Positions 45,602 to 53,669 of a stretch of DNA of 64,000 nt are shown piece after piece. A program made the position numbers and the translations under genes. How positions within the stretch are numbered: the first letter of the stretch is position 1; the number at the start of each line of letters is the position of its first letter. Location of the stretch: the NCBI RefSeq assembly GCF_013177695.1, contig NZ_WOEY01000127.1:110377-174376 (forward strand), written 5' to 3'. The notes below the pieces were generated by a model. It searched no databases, was not told where the DNA came from, and saw only the letters and a program-made list of their open reading frames with translations. This DNA comes from Paraburkholderia solitsugae. Its GTDB lineage: Bacteria; Pseudomonadota; Gammaproteobacteria; Burkholderiales; Burkholderiaceae.

Positions 45602-46229
45602 GGAGCAAGCCCTCCGGCACCCGGCCATGAGTCTTCAGCGCGGCGAAGAAACGATGAATCGCATCCCACGCCTCCCGGCCGCCAGACAGTCCGCGCCAGC
45701 GTGCGCGAATCACACCAGTCAGCGCGTAACACTGGTCGATCGGCACGCGGTAATAATCGCGCGCGCCTTCGCTGCGATTGACCAGCAGCGCTTCGACGTC
45801 GGGTTGCAATTGCGCAAGCAACGGATTCTCGGCGACCAGTTCGTCCCACGCTTGCAACGCCAGTAGCGACTGGGTGCCACCGGCCGGCCCGGGATAAAGC
45901 GCGACGACACGCTGTGCCTGGCTGTCATGAAAGAAGAAAGCGATATCGATGGGAATCGCCAACGCATCCCATTGCGCATCGCTCATGCGGAAGCCGTCGA
46001 GATAATGCGCGTCGCGTGGCACCGGACGATAGCGCGCATTCTGCTGGCTGCCGAACAGCAGCGCGCACGCACGGCAACAGCAATAGAGCTGTCGTTTGGC
46101 AGTTTCGAACAGATGGGGGTGGTCGGACAGAATCGGCAGGCCACACAACTCGCACTGCATGTCGTCGGCCTTGCGCACGAAATGGCGCAGCCGCGCGACC
46201 CAGCCGCGTGTCGTGGCGGCGGGGGTCAT
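45594..46229 (-). CDS. Hydrogenase-associated protein, DUF5947-like
   Basis: 211 residues. Near the N-terminus CELCGLPILSDHPHLF and QLYCCCRACALLF form a four-cysteine metal site (zinc or Fe-S, rubredoxin-like). Further motifs: RYRPVPRDAHYL, WDALAIPIDIAFFFH, VVALYPGPAGGTQSLL, LQPDVEALLVNR and VIRARWRGLSGG. This fits DUF5947 of group 1h clusters. It overlaps the NifU-like gene by ATGA and the DUF6084-like gene by 8 bases. An electron-transfer or metal-delivery role is possible. Confidence 0.82.
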   Translation of the reverse strand: MTPAATTRGWVARLRHFVRKADDMQCELCGLPILSDHPHLFETAKRQLYCCCRACALLFGSQQNARYRPVPRDAHYLDGFRMSDAQWDALAIPIDIAFFFHDSQAQRVVALYPGPAGGTQSLLALQAWDELVAENPLLAQLQPDVEALLVNRSEGARDYYRVPIDQCYALTGVIRARWRGLSGGREAWDAIHRFFAALKTHGRVPEGLLHA

Positions 46230-46828
46230 TGCGCGCCGGCCTCGGTCCGGCCTGCTACCTCGCTTGGTACCTGGTTTGCTCCATCACTTGCTGCCTGTGT
46301 GTGATGCGGCACAAAGCGCAGTTCATGCACGTTAACGTCCGGCAGACCCGCGATCTCGACGCGCATCGCTTCTGGCGCCGCTTCGAAAATCGAGCGTTCG
46401 ATTTCCTGCTGCAATTCGCCCACTGAGTTGTGCTTGCCCTGCAGCCGGCCGGCTACGCGCACACGCACGGCTTCTTCCGCGGCGTCGAGCAGTTCGATCT
46501 GGATGCCCTGGGCGCCGAGCAACGGCCGCATCTTGTCGACCGCATGCGACACACGCGTCGGCAGGTCCTGCGGATGCAAGCCGTGCAACAGCAGCAACGC
46601 CGACACGCCGGCGTCGCGCTCGAACGCTTGGACCATGGCGTCGTCCATCGCGCCCGCGTCCGCCACGATCTCCATCAGTCGTGCGAGCCCGTTCGTGTGC
46701 AGATCGAGGACAACCTGCAACAGTTCTTTGGCAGGCTCACGCGCGCGCGGGTCGTCGAGCGCCTCCAGCGCTGCAATCAGTTCGTCGATGCGGCGTTGCT
46801 GGGCGGCGACCGCGCTCTCGTGGCTCAC
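46226..46828 (-). CDS. NifU-like C-terminal-domain protein lacking its CxxC
   Basis: 200 residues from the GTG at 46828 (GGGAG upstream; GTGA overlap with the hhyL stop). An N-terminal helical part (EPAKELLQVVLDLHTNGLARL) is followed by VSALLLLHGLHPQDLPTRV and a NifU-type Fe-S scaffold fold (VDKMRPLLGAQGIQIELL, then VRVRVAGRLQGKHNSVGELQQEIERSIFEAAPE). Where NifU proteins have G-x-C-x-x-C, this one has Leu129 and Lys132, so it cannot hold the usual cluster. It is translationally coupled to the large-subunit gene. Confidence 0.8.
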   Translation of the reverse strand: MSHESAVAAQQRRIDELIAALEALDDPRAREPAKELLQVVLDLHTNGLARLMEIVADAGAMDDAMVQAFERDAGVSALLLLHGLHPQDLPTRVSHAVDKMRPLLGAQGIQIELLDAAEEAVRVRVAGRLQGKHNSVGELQQEIERSIFEAAPEAMRVEIAGLPDVNVHELRFVPHHTQAASDGANQVPSEVAGRTEAGAQ

Positions 46829-48639
46829 TTGAGCGCTCCCTGCATCACGCCGAAGGTCGGTGAGTGCGACGTATCGATCGTCTTGCCATTGCCGACGTAC
46901 ATATGCACGCCGCACGGCAGACAGGGGTCGAAGCTGCGCACCGCGCGCATGATGTCGATGCCCTTGAACTTGTCCGGCCCGTTCTCTTCGAAGATCGGCG
47001 TGTTCTGTACCGCGTCTTCATAGGGCCCAGGCGTGCCGTAGATATCGCGCGGATTGGCGTTCCACGGCGTAGGCGGATACGGGTGATAGTTGGCGATCTT
47101 GCCGTCGCGGATCACGAGGTGATGCGAGAGCACGCCGCGCACCGCTTCATGGAAGCCGCAGCCAATGCCCTCCTCCGGCACCGTGAAGTCGCTGAACGTG
47201 CGGGTGCGGCCCGCGTGCAATTCGGCCAGCGCCTGCTCGGCAAAATACAAGGCCGCAGCCGCTGAATACGCCTGAAAATACGTGCGGGCGCGATCGCGTT
47301 CGATCGCGTTGCTCCACTTCGGAATCTTCCATTCAAATTCGACTTCGGGCTTGAGCGCGGTCTTCGGCAGATAGATCTTCACGCTCTGGCCGGTCGCCTT
47401 GATGTAACCGATATCGACCAGCCCCGCCAACGCCGTCGCCCACAAGCGTGCGATCGGTCCACCGCCGGTATCGAGCGCGAGATGATCGCCCGTGCGCTTG
47501 TCGAACCAGCGCGGTGACATCACCCACGTGTAGTTGCCGTCGAATTTGCGCTTCTGCGGACGCGGCAGCGTGGTCTGATTCCAGGGATGCTTGCGGTCGA
47601 CCGGATTGCCGAGCGGATCTTGCTTGACGAAGGTTTCTTCGTGGTCCCAGTCGTCGTAATAGGAACTGCCCAGCAGGATGCGGATGTTCAGGTTGATATC
47701 GACGAGGTCGGTCGTCACCAGTTCGCCGTCCACCACCACGCCGGGCGTGACGAACATGCCACGGCCCCATTGCGTCATCGTCTTATAGCTGTAGTCGCAC
47801 ACGTTCGGGTCCTGGAACGAGCCCCAGCAACCGAGCAGAATGCGACGGCGGCCGACTTCTTCGTAACCCGGCAACGCTTCATAGAAGAAGTCGAACAGAT
47901 CGTCATGCAGCGGCACGACTTTCTTCATGAACTCGACGTACCTCATCAGACGCGTGATGTAATCCGTGAACAGCTGAATGGTCGGCACCGTACCCACGCC
48001 GCCGGGATAGAGCGTCGACGGATGCACGTGGCGTCCTTCCATGAGGCAGAACATCTCGCGCGTATAGCGGCTGACCATCAAGGTCTCGCGATAGAACTCA
48101 CCCGTGAACGGATTGAGTGCGGTCATGATGTCCGCGATGGTTTTATAGCCGTGCTTGTCCGCATGGGGCGCGGGCGTTTTCTGTGCCTTGTCCCACACGC
48201 CGGGATTGGTCTCCTTGACCATCCTCTCGCAGAAATCCACCCCCACCAGGTTGTCCTGGAAGATGTTGTGGTCGAACATGTATTCGGCCGCTTCGCCCAG
48301 ATTGACGATCCACTCGGCAATCGCCGGCGGCTTCACGCCGTACGCCATGTTCTGCGCGTACACGGAACAGGTTGCGTGATTATCGCCACAGATCCCGCAG
48401 ATGCGACTCGTGATGAAGTGCGCGTCGCGCGGGTCTTTGCCCTTCATGAAAATGCTGTAGCCACGAAAGATCGACGACGTGCTGTAACACTCCGCCACGC
48501 GGCGGTTCGCAAAATCGATCTTGGTGTAAATGCCCAGACTGCCGACGATCCGTGTAATCGGATCCCAGTTCATTTCGACCAGCTTGCCCGGCGCTGCCTG
48601 GGTGCTTGCGGTCGCTTCAGGTGCGGTACTAACGGCCAT
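46825..48639 (-). CDS. hhyL: [NiFe] hydrogenase large subunit, group 1h
   Basis: 604-residue catalytic subunit that oxidises H2 at the Ni-Fe(CN)2CO site. The N-terminal ligand motif L1 is RICGICGDNHATCS, the C-terminal L2 motif DPCLPCGVHMYVGNG. A 25-residue tail after the His of L2 must be cut by the maturation protease. FRGYSIFMKGKDPRDAHFITSR and GRHVHPSTLYPGGVG are as in actinobacterial-type enzymes, which in known cases are high-affinity and oxygen-insensitive. The ATG at 48639 has GGGAGGAGG upstream; the small-subunit gene precedes it. Confidence 0.95.
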   Translation of the reverse strand: MAVSTAPEATASTQAAPGKLVEMNWDPITRIVGSLGIYTKIDFANRRVAECYSTSSIFRGYSIFMKGKDPRDAHFITSRICGICGDNHATCSVYAQNMAYGVKPPAIAEWIVNLGEAAEYMFDHNIFQDNLVGVDFCERMVKETNPGVWDKAQKTPAPHADKHGYKTIADIMTALNPFTGEFYRETLMVSRYTREMFCLMEGRHVHPSTLYPGGVGTVPTIQLFTDYITRLMRYVEFMKKVVPLHDDLFDFFYEALPGYEEVGRRRILLGCWGSFQDPNVCDYSYKTMTQWGRGMFVTPGVVVDGELVTTDLVDINLNIRILLGSSYYDDWDHEETFVKQDPLGNPVDRKHPWNQTTLPRPQKRKFDGNYTWVMSPRWFDKRTGDHLALDTGGGPIARLWATALAGLVDIGYIKATGQSVKIYLPKTALKPEVEFEWKIPKWSNAIERDRARTYFQAYSAAAALYFAEQALAELHAGRTRTFSDFTVPEEGIGCGFHEAVRGVLSHHLVIRDGKIANYHPYPPTPWNANPRDIYGTPGPYEDAVQNTPIFEENGPDKFKGIDIMRAVRSFDPCLPCGVHMYVGNGKTIDTSHSPTFGVMQGALK

Positions 48640-48687
48640 GACCTCCTCCCTGCTGACAAGTCGAATTCCGTCAACTACGCCGCCCGA

Positions 48688-49746
48688 TCAGCGATCGTAG
48701 CCGGTCGTGAGTTTCGAACCGTTGTGACGCCATTTCGGCTCGTGGTTGAGCGTGTTGTTGGTCAGCTTGCGCAGGCTGCGAATCAGCGGACCATAGCTCT
48801 TGATCAGATTCGACGACAGCACCGCTCCCGGCGGCTCATCCATGAACGGCATGAACTTGTCGGGAAAGCCCGGCATCGTGCAGCCGATGCAGATGCCTCC
48901 CACATTCGGACAACCGCCAATGCCCGCCATCCAGCCGCGTTTGGGCACGTTGCACTGCACGACCGGTCCCCAGCAACCCAGCTTGACGATGCAATTCGGG
49001 CTGCCGTATTCGGTGGCGAAGATCGCCTGTTCGTATGAACCCGCGCGATCGCAACCGTCGTGAACGGTGCGCGTAAACAGCCACTTCGGCCGCAACGCTT
49101 CGTCGAGCGGAATCATCGGCGCGAGACCCGCCAACTGATAGAGCAGGTAGAGCAGCGTCTCCATGAAGTTATCCGGCTGTACCGGACAGCCTGGCACGTT
49201 GACGATCGGCAAACCCGCTTTCGACTTCCAGTCCCAGCCGAGATAATCGGCGAGGCCCATGCAGCCGGTCGGATTGCCTTCCATCGCGTGAATGCCGCCG
49301 TAGGTCGCGCAGGTGCCCGCGCCGACTACCGCCAGCGCGCGCGGCGCGAGCCGGTCGAGCCATTGCGGGATCGTGATCGGTTCCTGCGTATCGGGGTCGG
49401 TGCCTAATGCGGCCCAATATCCCTCGCGATTAATACGTTCGTTTGGAATCGAGCCTTCCATGACCAGCACGAAGTTCTCAAGCTCCCCGCGCGCGGCCTG
49501 GTGAAACGGCTTGAGAAACTCGTCGCCGTTTTCATACGCCAGTACGGGGTTATGTAAATGCACCTTCGGCAGGCCGGGAATCGCACCGAGAATGACATCC
49601 TCGATGCTTGGCTGAGTTGCCGCGGTAATCGATACCGAATCGCCGTCGCAGCCGAGGCCCGCGGTGATCCAGATGATGTGCACTTCCTTGAGAGCCGGCG
49701 CGTGCTGAGTCTTGCGCCCATAGGGGACGTTGTCTGCTTCTGCCAT
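48688..49746 (-). CDS. hhyS: [NiFe] hydrogenase small subunit, group 1h
   Basis: 352-residue electron-transfer subunit with three Fe-S clusters, from the ATG at 49746 (GGAGAG upstream). There is no twin-arginine signal, so the enzyme stays on the cytosolic side. The proximal-cluster motif is GLGCDGDSV: Cys33 then Asp36 where other groups have a second Cys. This three-Cys/one-Asp ligation is a known trait of the Ralstonia eutropha enzyme. Others: GAGTCATYGGIHAMEGNPTGC, NVPGCPVQPDNF, TVHDGCDRAG, NCIVKLGCWGPVVQCN and IGGCPNVGGICIGCTMPGFPDKF. First structural gene of the operon. Confidence 0.95.
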   Translation of the reverse strand: MAEADNVPYGRKTQHAPALKEVHIIWITAGLGCDGDSVSITAATQPSIEDVILGAIPGLPKVHLHNPVLAYENGDEFLKPFHQAARGELENFVLVMEGSIPNERINREGYWAALGTDPDTQEPITIPQWLDRLAPRALAVVGAGTCATYGGIHAMEGNPTGCMGLADYLGWDWKSKAGLPIVNVPGCPVQPDNFMETLLYLLYQLAGLAPMIPLDEALRPKWLFTRTVHDGCDRAGSYEQAIFATEYGSPNCIVKLGCWGPVVQCNVPKRGWMAGIGGCPNVGGICIGCTMPGFPDKFMPFMDEPPGAVLSSNLIKSYGPLIRSLRKLTNNTLNHEPKWRHNGSKLTTGYDR

Positions 49747-49979
49747 GATGTGTCTCTCCACTGCGAACCACGTTCTTTTTAGGTCAAGCAAAGATACGTG
49801 GCGAGTGCCGCACGGCAGTCACGTGTCCAGCAATCGATCGGTAATAATTCCGCACGATGCGGTTAAAAGGATCGGATTTGCTGCATGTATTGTTCGGGAA
49901 GGGTGCCCACCGTGATGAGCCCGAAAAACTTTTTTGAGTATAGTTCAGCGATATGAAATCACCCAGTTTCGTCACTTAC
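49747..49979. other. Leader and promoter region of the hydrogenase operon
   Basis: About 230 bases upstream of hhyS. On the minus strand a TATACT (-10-like) lies near 49937-49942 and a TTGACC near 49780-49786; neither has a convincing partner at standard spacing. No sigma-54 (GG-N10-GC) site was seen. Confidence 0.35.
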
Positions 49980-50144
49980 TCACGAAACATGGCGCAGCGT
50001 ATTGACACCGACCGGCGTGCCTTCTGCAATTCTCTGACTGATGATGTAGTAGAGCTTGCGCGTGACGTTGTCGATAGCCGCGATATGATCCGCGTCTACC
50101 GCATGCCTCAGACCAAATGAATAAGCGAGCAGGCTCAGGCCACG
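49980..50144 (-). pseudogene. Remnant of a NiCoT-family nickel/cobalt permease
   Basis: Reading the minus strand from about 50144 to the TGA at 49980-49982 gives RGLSLLAYSFGLRHAVDADH, then IAAIDNVTRKLYYIISQRIAEGTPVGV and a stop. HAVDADHIAAIDNVTRKL is the metal-binding second-helix signature of HoxN/NixA-type nickel permeases. Only about 54 codons remain of roughly 330-350; there is no start and everything after the second-helix region is lost. It points in the same direction as the hydrogenase operon just upstream of hhyS, where a nickel permease would belong. Confidence 0.85.
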
Positions 50145-50251
50145 ATCTGACGCGCATCCCGGCCGGCAAGGCGCCGGTTATGCCGGACATTTCACTTATA
50201 CGCTGCGGACAGTAGACAATGCGTCATCCCGGCTATCGGCACGGAGTGTCC

Positions 50252-51598
50252 ATGAAAGCGCCTCGCTCGCGTCCCCCGCATTTTCCCGGCGATCAATCGC
50301 ATGCGGAGTGGCGCGATCACACCCTGCCTTACGTCATCGTGGCCGCGCTGATCGTGCTGATGGTCACGCTGATCGTCTGGCTGGTCGATCCGGCGCCGCC
50401 GAAAACCATCACGATGAGCGCGGGCCCGCACGACAGTTCGTTCTTTGTCGCCGCCGATCAGTACAAGAAGATTCTCGCGCACAACGGCATCACGCTGAAC
50501 GTGTTGGAGTCCGATGGCTCGGTGCAGAATCTGCGTCGTCTGCTGGACCCCAAACAGCATGTCGATCTCGCGCTCGTGCAAGGCGGCGTGGCCGATGGGC
50601 TCGATACGTCATCGCTGATGTCGCTCGGCAGCGTTTTCTATATTCCGGTGGTCGTGTTCTATCGCGGCACGGGCATCAACGAGCTTTCAGAACTGGAAGG
50701 TAAGCGGATTGCAATCGGCCGTGAAGGCAGCGGTACGCGCCTGCTGGCGCTCAAACTGCTGGAAGCAAACGGCATCGAACCGGGCGGCGACACCGTGCTG
50801 GTGCCGAGCGATGGCTTGCAGGCCGCCACACAACTCGTGGCCGGCGACGTCGACGCGGCGATCCTGAACGGCGACTCGGCCACGCGCGGCTTGATGCTGA
50901 GGCTCCTGAGAGTGCCGGGCATCTCCGTGATGGATTTCGACGAAGCCAGCGCCTATACGCGCCGCTTTCCCTATCTCGACGAGATCGACCTGCCGCCCGG
51001 CGTGCTGGATCTCAAGCGCAGAATTCCGCCCGTCACCGTCCATCTGATCAGCCCGACGGTCGAACTCGTGGCCCGGACCAATCTGCATCCGGCGATTTCC
51101 GACTTATTGATTGAGGCCGCGCAGGAGGTGCACGGCATGCCCGGGCTGTTGCAGCACGCGGGGGAATTCCCGAGTCCGGTCGCCCATGAGTATCAGATCA
51201 GCGAAGACGCACAGCGCTACTACAAGACCGGCAAGAGTTTTCTATACCGCACGCTGCCGTTCTGGCTTGCGAGCATCGGCGACCGCACGCTCGTTCTGTT
51301 GCTACCGATGGCAGTGCTGCTGTTTCCGGCGATGCGCCTGATTCCGGCACTGTACCGGTGGCGCGTGCGCTCGCGCATCTACCGCTATTACGGTGCGCTG
51401 ATTGCAATTGAACGCGGCGCACTCGCCGACTCGAGCGACGCGGAGCGCAAGCAGCTTTTCGCGGAACTCGATCAAATCGAGGCGTCGCTTAACCGTTTGC
51501 GAATGCCCCTTGCATATGCCGACGCGTTCTATGTGCTGCGCGAGCACGTCGGCTTCGTGCGCGGCCGGCTGGCGGCGGCGCACGGCAGCCACCCCTAG
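50252..51598 (+). CDS. Membrane-anchored TAXI-family solute-binding protein
   Basis: 448 residues from the ATG at 50252 (GGAG upstream); an ATG at 50219 lacks a ribosome site. An N-terminal membrane helix (VIVAALIVLMVTLIVWLV) is followed by a TRAP/TAXI binding domain: TITMSAGPHDSSFFVAADQYKKILAHNG, VDLALVQGGVADG, GKRIAIGREGSGTRLLALKLL. A second membrane helix near the C-terminus (DRTLVLLLPMAVLLFPAMRLIP) precedes a cytosolic coiled stretch. No TRAP membrane partner is adjacent. Divergent from the hydrogenase operon; ligand unknown. Confidence 0.85.
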   Translation: MKAPRSRPPHFPGDQSHAEWRDHTLPYVIVAALIVLMVTLIVWLVDPAPPKTITMSAGPHDSSFFVAADQYKKILAHNGITLNVLESDGSVQNLRRLLDPKQHVDLALVQGGVADGLDTSSLMSLGSVFYIPVVVFYRGTGINELSELEGKRIAIGREGSGTRLLALKLLEANGIEPGGDTVLVPSDGLQAATQLVAGDVDAAILNGDSATRGLMLRLLRVPGISVMDFDEASAYTRRFPYLDEIDLPPGVLDLKRRIPPVTVHLISPTVELVARTNLHPAISDLLIEAAQEVHGMPGLLQHAGEFPSPVAHEYQISEDAQRYYKTGKSFLYRTLPFWLASIGDRTLVLLLPMAVLLFPAMRLIPALYRWRVRSRIYRYYGALIAIERGALADSSDAERKQLFAELDQIEASLNRLRMPLAYADAFYVLREHVGFVRGRLAAAHGSHP

Positions 51599-51617
51599 GC
51601 GGGGGCGGCAGGTCTCG

Positions 51618-52382
51618 TTACGCTTCGGCAGTGGCCGACGGTGCTGACGGCGGCGTTGTCGACGGCGTGGCCGACTCAGCGGCCGGGGTGTCCGTCGAGG
51701 CGGCCTGCGGCTCGTTCGCTGCGTCACCTTGCGAGCTGGCCGCTGCTTGCGCTGCGGCATCGGCCGAAGCGACCGCGGTGCCCGAATCCGACGAAGCGCC
51801 CGAAGCATTGGCGGACGCCTCCGCCGCCGAAGCTGCTGCTTTCGCTGCGCCCCTGCCCGCGCGATGCGCCTGCAGGCGTTGTGCGCCTGCCGCTTCCTGC
51901 GCGGTGACCTTGCCTGCTTCGCCGCCCGTCAGATCGACGCGCGCGGCGCCTTCGACCAGGCATTTCCAGTAGCGGCTGCCACGGCACCAGGTCTTGATCG
52001 CATCGCGCAGCTCGGCTTCGTTCAGCGACAGCTCCTTCGCGTGAACCACGAGGTCCTCGAAGATGCCGACCTTCAGCGGCAGCTTGGGCGCCGGATTTTT
52101 CGGGAACGCGTTCGGGAAGCGCTTTTGCAGCCTGCCGATCGATTTCACCACCGGGTCCACGGGCCGTGCGTCGGCCGCGGGCTTGGCGTTGGGCGCGGGC
52201 CTGGCGTCGGCTGCGGGCCTAGAGTCGGCCGCTGGCTTTTGAGCGGGCGCGCCACGTCGCGGCGGCGACGGCTTGCGCGCAGGCTTCGCACCGGGCTTGG
52301 CGACAGGCTTGGCCGCAGGCGCAGCTTCGGCGCGTGCGGCCGCCAGTTGCTTCTTCAATTCAGCGAGTTGTTCGAAACCCAT
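51618..52382 (-). CDS. ProQ/FinO-domain RNA-binding protein
   Basis: 254 residues from the ATG at 52382. An N-terminal coiled stretch (MGFEQLAELKKQLAAARAEA) and a basic Pro/Ala/Lys linker precede the ProQ/FinO core (about residues 75-165: VVKSIGRLQKRFPNAFPKN, KVGIFEDLVVHAKELSLNEAEL, IKTWCRGSRYWKCLVEGAARVDLTGG). The last 85 or so residues are Ala/Ser/Thr-rich and low in complexity. ProQ proteins bind structured small RNAs and mRNA 3' ends. It starts near composite repeat B but outside it. Confidence 0.88.
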   Translation of the reverse strand: MGFEQLAELKKQLAAARAEAAPAAKPVAKPGAKPARKPSPPRRGAPAQKPAADSRPAADARPAPNAKPAADARPVDPVVKSIGRLQKRFPNAFPKNPAPKLPLKVGIFEDLVVHAKELSLNEAELRDAIKTWCRGSRYWKCLVEGAARVDLTGGEAGKVTAQEAAGAQRLQAHRAGRGAAKAAASAAEASANASGASSDSGTAVASADAAAQAAASSQGDAANEPQAASTDTPAAESATPSTTPPSAPSATAEA

Positions 52383-52601
52383 AGCGCACAATCGATCGAG
52401 AAAGACAGGATTGTAGCAGCGTGTTGAAACGCGCTCATGGCGGGGTGCGATGTGCCGCATGACGGCGGCGGTGAAAGTTCCCTTGTGGCACGATTAAATT
52501 CGAGGTTTTTCCTGCTATGTACCCCGCTTTCGCGTTTTATGGGTCTCAGGTAAATCCGGTATTTTTTTGCGATTTTCGAAGGATGAGGGTGTTGATTGTT
52601 G
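52383..52601. other. Short intergenic stretch upstream of the ProQ gene
   Basis: About 220 bases with T-rich runs but no gene; it holds the likely proQ promoter on the minus strand. Confidence 0.4.
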
Positions 52602-53490
52602 TTTTTTTTGCCTGCTCGGCGCTATCTGCCTGTTTGCCTGCGGTGTTGGGCTTTGCTTTAGTTTTTTTGCCTGCTCGGCGCTTGTTTCTGTTTGCCTACG
52701 GCGTTGGCCTTTCCTTGATTTGATATTGGATTATTAGCGTCGCCCCTGTGCGGGACGGGCACCTACTTTTCTTTGCCTGCCGCAAAGAAAAGTAGGCAAA
52801 AGAAAGCGGCTCAAACCGCAAATTTTTAAGCGGGTCCCCCGCGCAGCCACGGTAGTGGTGCATCTGGAATCCGTGCCCTCGCACATTCGGCGTTGGCGAC
52901 AAAGCGCTCATCAGCTCCCACTCCGCACTGCGTGCGTCGCGGATGGGTCTGCCAGGGAAACCAGGGGCTTCGTTCGGGGGCGGTGGGGGCCATCGGCTTC
53001 GCCTCGGCGAAGCGCCTCTGCAATCATGCGCGAACCCCTACTTCGAATGAAATGTCGGCTGCGTGGCAGCTTTAGCCGCAGGCCCCGGCCCCAGTTGCGG
53101 TGGCAGATTTGGTCGCGGTGGCGATGCAACGGCGAGCCGCAGCGTTGAGCGAAGCGCGAACACTAAACCGCTGCGGGCGGTTTTAGGAAGTGGGTTTCGG
53201 CGCGCGCAGCGCCGCCGGAAGTATGACTGCCTTGTCACTGGCGCCGAATGTGCGAGAACACAGATTCCAGATGCACCACTGCCCCCTCCAAGCCAGGGGA
53301 CCCGCTTAAGAATTAGCGGTGTGAGCCGCTTTCTTTTGCCTGGCACAGGGGCAACGCTAATAGACCAATAACAAATCAAGGAAAGGCCAACGCCGCAGGC
53401 AAACAGACGAACAAGCGCCGAGCAGGCAAACAGATCAAGGAAAGGCCAACGCCGCAGGCATACAGAAACAAACGCCGAGCAGGCAAAAAC
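52602..53490. repeat. Composite inverted-arm repeat, copy B (inverted relative to A)
   Basis: Its left half (52602-53060) matches the reverse complement of the right half of copy A, including the sequence around CACGGTAGTGGTGCATCTGG and the GCGTCGCGGA-type stretch; its right half (53200-53490) matches the reverse complement of the left half of A. The left arm keeps the 15-bp hairpin (52762-52796). In the right arm a deletion has removed the hairpin and the flanking CCGCCCCGCA-like part. The right arm holds two tandem outer units. Confidence 0.85.
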
Positions 53491-53497
53491 CCCAATT

Positions 53498-53669
53498 TTA
53501 AATAGCCTGCTTCTTCATCAACACCTTCAACACCACAGGCAAAAGCAACAACACCAACGGCAACTGCACAATCAACCCAGAAATAATGGCAACCGCCAAA
53601 GGCTGCTGCATAGCCGCCCCCTGCCCAAGGGCAAACGCAAGCGGCAGCAACGCCAAAATAGCCGCCCAC
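53498..53669 (-). pseudogene. 3' fragment of an RND efflux pump gene
   Basis: In this frame the minus strand reads AAILALLPLAFALGQGAAMQ, then QPLAVAIISGLIVQLPLVLLLLPVVLKVLMKKQAI and TAA (53498-53500). This is the last pair of membrane helices of an AcrB/MdtB-like RND pump, where QPLAxAxIxGL is a standard signature. About 57 codons remain of more than 1000. It is fused at 53665-53670 to the broken end of hpnK and ends 8 bases from composite repeat B. Confidence 0.85.

Noticed and set aside
49747..49979. Search for a sigma-54 promoter ahead of the hydrogenase operon
   Set aside because: No GG-N10-GC element at a usable position; no hydrogenase regulator gene (HoxA/HupR type) is present locally.
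49972..50190. 72-codon minus-strand ORF upstream of hhyS
   Set aside because: Its frame is not the one showing the NiCoT signature; the product has no recognisable feature.
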